The notes beneath the pieces are model-generated. The model worked only from the letters and a program-made list of their open reading frames with translations. It ran no database searches and had not been told where the DNA came from. This document shows, piece after piece, positions 58,505-64,000 of a stretch of DNA of 64,000 nucleotides. The DNA is from Fretibacter sp964410285. GTDB lineage: Bacteria > Pseudomonadota > Alphaproteobacteria > Caulobacterales > Maricaulaceae. Numbering within the stretch: the first letter of the stretch is position 1; each line of letters begins with the position of its first letter. The translations under genes and the position numbers were made by a program. The stretch is from assembly GCA_964410285.1 (NCBI GenBank), contig CAYPFR010000002.1, forward strand, positions 124,001 to 188,000, read 5' to 3'.

Positions 58505-59268
58505 TGAAGCCCGCAGTCTTGATTACAGGCGGCGGCGCGCGGATCGGCAAACATATCGCCCTTGGCCTTGCAGAAGATGGCTGGACGGTTGCGGTACATT
58601 ATAACAGCTCCCGGGCGCAGGCAGAAGAGCTCGCCCATGAGATAAACAAGGCCGGCGGGCGGGCCGCTGCGGTGCAGGCTGACCTAACCGCAGAGACTGC
58701 GCTTAAGACGCTTGTAGCGCGCGCAAGCGCTGCAGTTAATGCCCCGCTTACCGCCTTGATCAATAACGCCTCAACCTTTCTCCCAGACAACGCACAGAAC
58801 TTCACAGCCGCGAGTTATGACCTTCATATGGATGTTAACTTGCGCGCCCCGCTGGCGCTAACTCAACAGCTGGCGGCCCAATTACCGGCAGGAAAAAACG
58901 GCTGCGTTATCAATATGATCGATCAACGCGTTCTTCGGCCTAACCCGCTATTCTTCACATATAGCACCGCCAAAGCCGCGCTGTATTGGGCTACACAAAC
59001 CCTCGCGCAGAGCTATGCGCCGCGGCTTCGGGTGAACGGCATTGGCCCAGGCCCCACCCTTGTAAGCATGCATCAAACCCCCGATGAGTTTACTGCCGAA
59101 GCCAAAGCTACTTTACTGGAACACGGGTCTCCACCTCATGAGGTGCTCGGCGGGGTTCGTTACCTCTTGAGCGCGAAATCCGTGACCGGGCAGATGATCG
59201 CCGTTGACGGTGGACAGCACCTGAATTGGCGCACGCCAGACCTAATGATTGGCCAAACCCATGATTAA
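58504..59268 (+). CDS. Short-chain dehydrogenase, pteridine-reductase (FolM/PTR1)-like
   Basis: A 254-residue SDR. The cofactor motif is TGGGARIGKHIA, the Arg-containing variant seen in pteridine reductases; VHYNSS suits NADPH, and NNAS is canonical. The catalytic YSTAK follows MIDQRVLRPNP, a PTR1-like Asp-containing segment. C-terminal GPGPTL and VTGQMIAVDGGQHL complete the fold. A dihydropterin or dihydromonapterin reductase role is inferred from these features plus its position between a PTPS-like gene and folB. Confidence 0.78.
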   Translation: MKPAVLITGGGARIGKHIALGLAEDGWTVAVHYNSSRAQAEELAHEINKAGGRAAAVQADLTAETALKTLVARASAAVNAPLTALINNASTFLPDNAQNFTAASYDLHMDVNLRAPLALTQQLAAQLPAGKNGCVINMIDQRVLRPNPLFFTYSTAKAALYWATQTLAQSYAPRLRVNGIGPGPTLVSMHQTPDEFTAEAKATLLEHGSPPHEVLGGVRYLLSAKSVTGQMIAVDGGQHLNWRTPDLMIGQTHD

Positions 59269-59650
59269 ATCCATCGCCAAGCGGCGCTCAAAGCCATCCA
59301 TGCGTATATTTGTCGAAGGGCTCCTTGTCCAAGCGAGCATTGGCGTTCATCCCCATGAATATGAAACCGTGCAGCCGATCATTATGGATATTATCCTAGA
59401 TATGGGCCTGATGCCGCCGCCCAAGGATGATCGGCTTGAGGAAACGCTTGATTACGGGGTTATCGCGCAAAAAGCCGAAGAAATCGCGCTGGAAGCCCAT
59501 GTGCAGCTCGTGGAGACGCTCGCGGATCGTATCGCCAATTGGGCGCTTTCGGCCGACAGCCGCGTACAGGCTGTTACAGTGCGTATCGCCAAGCCGCAAG
59601 CTTTGCTGAAAGCGGAAACTGCTGGCGTTGAGATTTATAAGGCGCGTTAG
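59261..59650 (+). CDS. folB: Dihydroneopterin aldolase family protein
   Basis: About 129 residues. RIFVEGLLVQASIGVHPHEYETVQP carries the FolB Glu; the Tyr of ETLDYGVI and the Lys of RIAKPQALLKAETAGVEI match the usual catalytic residues, so it is probably active. It cleaves 7,8-dihydroneopterin to 6-hydroxymethyl-dihydropterin in folate synthesis. The ATG at 59261 overlaps the SDR end by eight bases; an internal ATG at 59300 would give a start closer to other FolBs. Confidence 0.87.
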   Translation: MIKSIAKRRSKPSMRIFVEGLLVQASIGVHPHEYETVQPIIMDIILDMGLMPPPKDDRLEETLDYGVIAQKAEEIALEAHVQLVETLADRIANWALSADSRVQAVTVRIAKPQALLKAETAGVEIYKAR

Positions 59651-59709
59651 CTGCGCCTTAAACTCCGCAAAGATTGCGCCGCGCGTCCCTGCCCCTTAGA
59701 TTACAAGGG

Positions 59710-61602
59710 ATGAAGACACCCGATTCTCATAACCCTGCGCTAAAAGCCCCGGAATCGGGGAATGAAGTACCCCTGCAAGGCACGGCACTGATCACGGATT
59801 ACGTCAAGCGCCTGCCGCTAAAGCCCGGCGTTTACCGAATGTTTGATGAACATGGCTCTGTGCTTTATATCGGCAAAGCCAAATATCTAAAAAAGCGCGT
59901 CAGCGCCTATACGCAATTGAAGCGTCATCCCGTGCGTTTGCAGCGCATGATCAGCGCCACCCGTACAATGGAATTTGTGATCACCGAGAGCGAAACCGAA
60001 GCCTTGCTGCTGGAAGCCTCGTTGATCAAACGCCTAAAGCCGCGTTATAATATCCTTCTGCGCGATGATAAGAGCTTCCCTTATATATTGGTGCGCAAGG
60101 ACCATCCCGCCGCGCAAGTGACCAAGCATCGCGGGGCACGCAAGATCAAGGGCAATTACTACGGCCCCTTTGCCAGTGCCAATGCGGTCAACCGGACATT
60201 GGATACATTGCAACGCGCCTTTTTACTGCGAAATTGCTCGGATAGTATATACAACGCCCGCACCCGGCCCTGCATGCAGCACCAAATAAAACGCTGCTCA
60301 GCGCCTTGCACTGGCGAAATTTCAATCGAAAATTACGGCAAGCTGATCAGTGACGCTGAAGACTTCCTTTGCGGAAAATCGGATAAGCTTCGCCAACGCC
60401 TTAACACTCAAATGCAAGACGCCGCCAAGGTACAAAATTATGAGAGAGCCGGCGAGCTTCGGGACCGCATTCGTGCCCTTGCCTATGTCAGTAACGGGTC
60501 GGGAATTGTGAATCCACAAACTTTTGGGGATGGAGATATTCTCGCCATACATAGCGCAGGCGGACAGAGCTGTGTGCAGGTTTTCTTTTTCAGATCCGGG
60601 CAAAATTACGGCAATCATAGCTTCTTCCCGCGACACGGTAAAGACGAACCGCCTGCGGTAATACTCGACGCCTTCATCGCGCAATTTTATTCTAACAAAC
60701 CTATACCCAAAAATATTTTCACAAGCGAGGAGGTGCCGAGTAAATTACTCATTGAGCAGGCCCTCTCCGAGCGCGCCGGCACGCAAGTCAAGGTCTCTGC
60801 GCCCAAACGCGGGGAGAAACGCGGATTGATTGACCGCGCGATCAAGAACGCGGAAGAAGCCTTGGCCCGCAAGCAGGCAGAGACGGCCTCTCAGGCGCGG
60901 CTGATGCGTGAGCTTCAAGAGGTGTTTGATTTAGACGCCCCGCCGGAGCGTATAGAGGTCTATGACAATAGTCATATCCAAGGCACCAATGCGATCGGCG
61001 CCTTTATCGTCGCCGGACCAGACGGTTTTATGAACCGCGATTACAGAACCTTTAATATAAAAGATCCGCAAATGACCCCCGGGGATGATTACGCTATGAT
61101 GGCCGAAGTTTTCAAACGGCGGTTCTCTCGCCTCATGAAAGACCCGAGCCTTGTCTGGCCGGACCTTGTACTGATTGACGGCGGTAAGGGGCAGCTTTCA
61201 GTCGTAAGCAAAGTGCTGCGCGAGCTTGGCGTGCTGGAGCGAATTACTCTTGTGGGGATTGCGAAAGGTCCTGATCGAAATGCAGGGCGCGAAACCTTTT
61301 ATATGAATGGGCGCGCCGATTTCACTTTGCCGCCACGAACGCCTGTGCTCTATTATCTGCAAAGGTTGCGCGATGAAGCGCACCGCTTTGCCATTGGCAC
61401 GCACCGCGCGCGACGCAAAAAACAGATGAAGTCAAGTCCACTTGATGGTATCAAAGGAGTTGGGGCGGGCCGGAAAAAAGCCCTGCTGGCCCATTTTGGT
61501 TCGGCCAAAGCGGTCAAAACGGCAGGGGTAAGTGATTTGGCTAAAGTCGACGGAGTTAGCCAAAAACTCGCTGAAGTTATTCATGGTTATTTCAATGAAT
61601 GA
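59710..61602 (+). CDS. uvrC: Excinuclease ABC subunit C
   Basis: A 630-residue nucleotide-excision-repair nuclease making both incisions. Domains: GIY-YIG (LKPGVYRMFDEHGSVLYIGKAKYLKKR, about 40-120), UVR motif (KVQNYERAGELRDRIRAL, about 235), an RNase H-like 5' nuclease (YDNSHIQGTNAIGAFIV and LVLIDGGKGQLS) and tandem helix-hairpin-helix (IKGVGAGRKKALLAHFGS...VDGVSQKLAEVI) at the end. ATG 59710 is chosen; the TTG at 59674 is possible. It is followed by pgsA-type genes, a common uvrC neighbourhood. Confidence 0.96.
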   Translation: MKTPDSHNPALKAPESGNEVPLQGTALITDYVKRLPLKPGVYRMFDEHGSVLYIGKAKYLKKRVSAYTQLKRHPVRLQRMISATRTMEFVITESETEALLLEASLIKRLKPRYNILLRDDKSFPYILVRKDHPAAQVTKHRGARKIKGNYYGPFASANAVNRTLDTLQRAFLLRNCSDSIYNARTRPCMQHQIKRCSAPCTGEISIENYGKLISDAEDFLCGKSDKLRQRLNTQMQDAAKVQNYERAGELRDRIRALAYVSNGSGIVNPQTFGDGDILAIHSAGGQSCVQVFFFRSGQNYGNHSFFPRHGKDEPPAVILDAFIAQFYSNKPIPKNIFTSEEVPSKLLIEQALSERAGTQVKVSAPKRGEKRGLIDRAIKNAEEALARKQAETASQARLMRELQEVFDLDAPPERIEVYDNSHIQGTNAIGAFIVAGPDGFMNRDYRTFNIKDPQMTPGDDYAMMAEVFKRRFSRLMKDPSLVWPDLVLIDGGKGQLSVVSKVLRELGVLERITLVGIAKGPDRNAGRETFYMNGRADFTLPPRTPVLYYLQRLRDEAHRFAIGTHRARRKKQMKSSPLDGIKGVGAGRKKALLAHFGSAKAVKTAGVSDLAKVDGVSQKLAEVIHGYFNE

Positions 61603-61649
61603 CGCGGCGAAAAGAATGTTAAATTACAGACTAATGGTCGAGGGATAAA

Positions 61650-62339
61650 ATGAACGAGACAGCAAACGGCGAAACATTAAGCGAAACTCGCGGCGCATTT
61701 GCCGACGGATTGACCTTGATACGGTTTCTTCTAACCCCCGTGATTATGGCCACCATAATTATGGGCTGGCCATCAACCCAAGTGGCCGTCCTCGCAACGG
61801 CTTTACTCATCATTGCCGCAATCACAGATATTTTTGATGACATCATTGGCGGCTCCGAGCGCTCCAAGGCACGAAAATTTGGCTGGTTTGATGACATTGC
61901 AGATATTGTCTTGATTATCGGCACCCTCGCGGCCTTGCTCTTCGTGGTCTGGAAGAATGGAATTTTGGGATGGGCCTTTGCCATTCCGGCTTTTGTTATT
62001 ATCGGGCGGGAGGTCATAATCGGCCTGGTCAAAGGGTTCGAATTTAACAAATATGGATGGCCGACAACGCGGTGGGGCTGGCTGAAAAATGCCCTCACCA
62101 TTCTGGCGACCTGTATTTTGCTCGCCTCCCCTTGGCTGACCGCGTGGCTGGATATGCAACGAGCCGATGACGCCAATTTGATGCAAGTTTTTGGGACCAA
62201 CTCCCCGCATATATGGATGATTGGCCAAGGCGTACTTTGGCTGGCTGCGGCTATTTCCCTCGCAACGGGCATAAGCTTGCTTCGCCATTATGATCCTGCA
62301 AGTCTTGAGGGCGAGAGCGCCGATAAGGACAATCATTAA
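61650..62339 (+). CDS. Divergent CDP-alcohol phosphatidyltransferase
   Basis: A 229-residue membrane protein with about five or six hydrophobic segments. It carries the CDP-alcohol phosphotransferase motif in correct register, with Asp 60, 63, 81 and 85, but with replacements at other motif positions: Gly 64 to Asp, Ala-Arg 67-68 to Gly-Gly and Gly 77 to Phe. Two hallmarks of nucleotide binding are therefore lost while the metal-binding Asp residues stay. Its TAA overlaps the ATG of canonical pgsA (TAATG). It may be an enzyme with another substrate or a partner of PgsA. Confidence 0.75.
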   Translation: MNETANGETLSETRGAFADGLTLIRFLLTPVIMATIIMGWPSTQVAVLATALLIIAAITDIFDDIIGGSERSKARKFGWFDDIADIVLIIGTLAALLFVVWKNGILGWAFAIPAFVIIGREVIIGLVKGFEFNKYGWPTTRWGWLKNALTILATCILLASPWLTAWLDMQRADDANLMQVFGTNSPHIWMIGQGVLWLAAAISLATGISLLRHYDPASLEGESADKDNH

Positions 62340-62992
62340 TGAATGCCCAGTCCCCCGCTGCCGCGCAGGCTCATCCCCTCGCCTTTGTGCCCAATGTTTT
62401 GACAATTGGGCGTATCGTGCTGATCCCGTTTCTTGTAGCAGGTATAATTATGCTGGCGGCTGGCACAGGATCAGGCCTAGGTGCATGGCTTGGCCGTCCA
62501 TCGGTTATTTTCAGTTTATTTATCCTCGCCGCGATTACAGATTTTCTAGACGGATTTCTGGCGCGTCGCTGGAAAGTGACCTCGGATTTCGGGCGTATGA
62601 TTGATCCTATCGCCGATAAATTATTGGTGGCAGGATGCTTGATTGCCTTTTGTATTATCACCGACGGTGACCTTCTGATAATTTTCCCGGCGTTAGCGAT
62701 TATTGGCCGAGATATTTTGGTAAGCGGCGTGCGAGAACATGCGGCGCTGATGGGGCGGGTCATGCCGCCAACAAATCTAGCGAAGTTTAAAACCGCCGCC
62801 GAGATGCTTGGTATCGGGACTTTGATCCTCTGGGCAGCCAGCAGAAGTCTCATTCCGATTGACAGCATGATACCGCCCTTCGTCGAATGGGCTGGGCGCA
62901 TTGGCCTGCTCCTAATCTGGGTGGCGGCAGTGCTCTCTGTGTATACGGGCGCGCTTTATCTGCGCGCAGGCCTTGCCCCAAGCGCAAAATAG
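62339..62992 (+). CDS. pgsA: CDP-diacylglycerol-glycerol-3-phosphate 3-phosphatidyltransferase
   Basis: A 217-residue membrane enzyme making phosphatidylglycerol phosphate. The motif TDFLDGFLARRWKVTSDFGRMIDPIADK contains every position of D-x2-DG-x2-AR-x8-G-x3-D-x3-D. NVLTIGRIVLIPFLV at the start and SGVREHAALMGRVMPPTNLAKFKTAAEM match PgsA. It is translationally coupled to the divergent paralogue upstream. Confidence 0.94.
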   Translation: MNAQSPAAAQAHPLAFVPNVLTIGRIVLIPFLVAGIIMLAAGTGSGLGAWLGRPSVIFSLFILAAITDFLDGFLARRWKVTSDFGRMIDPIADKLLVAGCLIAFCIITDGDLLIIFPALAIIGRDILVSGVREHAALMGRVMPPTNLAKFKTAAEMLGIGTLILWAASRSLIPIDSMIPPFVEWAGRIGLLLIWVAAVLSVYTGALYLRAGLAPSAK

Positions 62993-63025
62993 CCCGGACA
63001 GATCAAGCTTACGCGCAAGCTTGGG

Positions 63026-63904
63026 TTAAAGCGCAAGCTTTCTGTGCACGAGTGCATCATAATCAGCCGCCAAAGATTTGGTAATGTCCCCGACCACATA
63101 GGTCTGTCCGTCAATTTCTCTGACAGGCGTGATTTCTGCCGCTGTGCCGACAATAAAACATTCTGAGAAATGCGGTAGCTCAGCCGGATAAATATCACGC
63201 TTATAAACCTTAAGTCCGCGTTTTTCCGCCAGCTTCGCCACCGTATCGTGCGTAATGCCTTCCAGTAGAATGTCATTTGTCGGCGTATGAATTTCCCCGT
63301 CACGCACAAAGAAAATATGCGCGCCCGTGCACTCTGCGACGCGTCCCTTATAATCAAACATCAGCGCATCATCAAAACCGCTTGCAGTTGCCGCATCTTT
63401 GGACAAGGTACAAATCATATAAAGGCCTGCGCCTTTGGATTTACACGGAATTGTATCCGGCGAAGGACGCTTCCATTTGGCGATGGTGAGGCGAATGCCC
63501 TTCATTTTATCAGGAAAATAGTTCCCCCAATGCCAAGCCGCAACACCCAGATGAATACGGTTATTTTTCGACGCCACTCCCATCATATCAGAACCGCGCC
63601 ACGCAAATGGGCGGATATAGGCATCTCCTAGTCCCGTCTTAGCCAGTGTTTCGCGGCAAGCCTCGTCAATTTGATCGCGGGTAAATGGAATTTCAAATCC
63701 CATAAGATTGGCTGATTTCACGAGCCGCTGACTATGATCACTCAAGCGAAAAATTTCGCCTTCATAGGCACGGTCCCCTTCAAAAACAGTCGAGCCATAA
63801 TGCAGGGAATGGGTAAGAACATGCACTTTGGCTTCGCGCCAATCTACAAATTCACCATCAATCCAGATTTGACCGTCGCGGTCATGATAGGCTTTCTCGA
63901 TCAT
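63026..63904 (-). CDS. ilvE: Branched-chain amino acid aminotransferase
   Basis: A 292-residue class IV PLP aminotransferase. IWIDGEFVDWREAKVHVLTHSLHYGSTVFEGDRAY is the BCAT start; the PLP Lys is in IPCKSKGAGLYM, and DDALMFDYKGRVAECTGAHIFFV is the phosphate-binding block. It interconverts Val/Leu/Ile and their keto acids. ATG 63904 with AAAGAAAG upstream gives the family N-terminus. Confidence 0.94.
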   Translation of the reverse strand: MIEKAYHDRDGQIWIDGEFVDWREAKVHVLTHSLHYGSTVFEGDRAYEGEIFRLSDHSQRLVKSANLMGFEIPFTRDQIDEACRETLAKTGLGDAYIRPFAWRGSDMMGVASKNNRIHLGVAAWHWGNYFPDKMKGIRLTIAKWKRPSPDTIPCKSKGAGLYMICTLSKDAATASGFDDALMFDYKGRVAECTGAHIFFVRDGEIHTPTNDILLEGITHDTVAKLAEKRGLKVYKRDIYPAELPHFSECFIVGTAAEITPVREIDGQTYVVGDITKSLAADYDALVHRKLAL

Positions 63905-63906
63905 GC

Positions 63907-64000
63907 TTAGTCTTTCTTTATTCGCGATTCTTTGACCGCAACATTTGCAGCAGCGATGCAGCGCCACTTGCCGTTTTCCTCATTTCGCGCCATTGTTACA
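63907..64000 (-). CDS. C-terminal end of an unknown gene or a 28-residue ORF, cut by right edge
   Basis: The frame that ends with TAA at 63907-63909, two bases upstream of the ilvE ATG, is open to the window edge. It contains an ATG at 63993 that would give a 28-residue peptide ending in SRIKKD. It may be the tail of an upstream operon gene. Nothing recognisable. Confidence 0.3.
   Translation of the reverse strand, partial: VTMARNEENGKWRCIAAANVAVKESRIKKD

Overview
The window looks like the chromosome of a marine alphaproteobacterium of the Maricaulales/Hyphomonadales type. The main reasons are: a Caulobacter-type TonB receptor; a zauP-zapA pair; a gap-pgk-fba operon; a 6S RNA gene upstream of the 5-formyl-THF cyclo-ligase gene; a perfect CtrA box (TTAA-N7-TTAACC); and a polysaccharide-oriented lifestyle. 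The genus assignment is inference. No tRNA, rRNA, CRISPR array, phage or insertion sequence was seen.

Layout. (1) 1-11188: a uronate locus. It encodes mannonate dehydratase (cut by the left edge), fructuronate reductase, glucuronate isomerase, a GntR regulator, a DUF4861 lipoprotein, KduI, a GH105 unsaturated-uronyl hydrolase and a TRAP transporter. Together these take unsaturated and ordinary hexuronates from a lyase-digested glycan towards 2-keto-3-deoxygluconate. Paired TGACCAAT boxes 32-33 bp apart mark its promoters. (2) 11278-21828: an alpha-galactoside locus. It encodes a sodium symporter, a TonB receptor, an AraC regulator, GH4 alpha-galactosidase, GalT, GalK and GalE. (3) 21863-28283: an FAD monooxygenase, ClpB with a heat-shock-type promoter, and the 6S RNA-fau-ymdB-creA unit. 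The 6S terminator segment is duplicated. (4) 28500-37319: one giant exported protein of 2939 residues. It has 51 acidic plus 48 basic 23-residue repeats and a C-terminal peptidoglycan-binding domain. This is the most remarkable object in the window. (5) 37448-45392: a HAD phosphatase, an orphan TadG-like protein behind a CtrA box, an FKBP lipoprotein, the gap-pgk-fba operon, and zauP-zapA with a DUF457-like membrane protein. (6) 45376-51990: an Old Yellow Enzyme and a valine-catabolic operon (mmsA, a DUF4174 gene, acyl-CoA dehydrogenase, HIBYL-CoA hydrolase, mmsB). (7) 52179-64000: TrhO, a GST, a three-domain YbaY-like protein, a BON-LysM protein, a VOC protein, a small membrane protein and a CaCA exchanger. 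These are followed by a pterin cassette (QueD-like without its catalytic Cys, FolM-like SDR, FolB), uvrC, a divergent CDP-alcohol phosphotransferase coupled to canonical pgsA, and ilvE.

The giant repeat protein is the best candidate for an undescribed system. It consists of two homologous Cys-capped modules, each expanded to about 50 copies of the same 23-residue unit. The two modules carry opposite charge, roughly -180 and +190 by hand count, so a cell-wall-anchored, self-complementary polyampholyte fibre or tether is a natural hypothesis. Repeat counts and residue positions were obtained by hand; the segment lengths sum exactly to the length of the gene.
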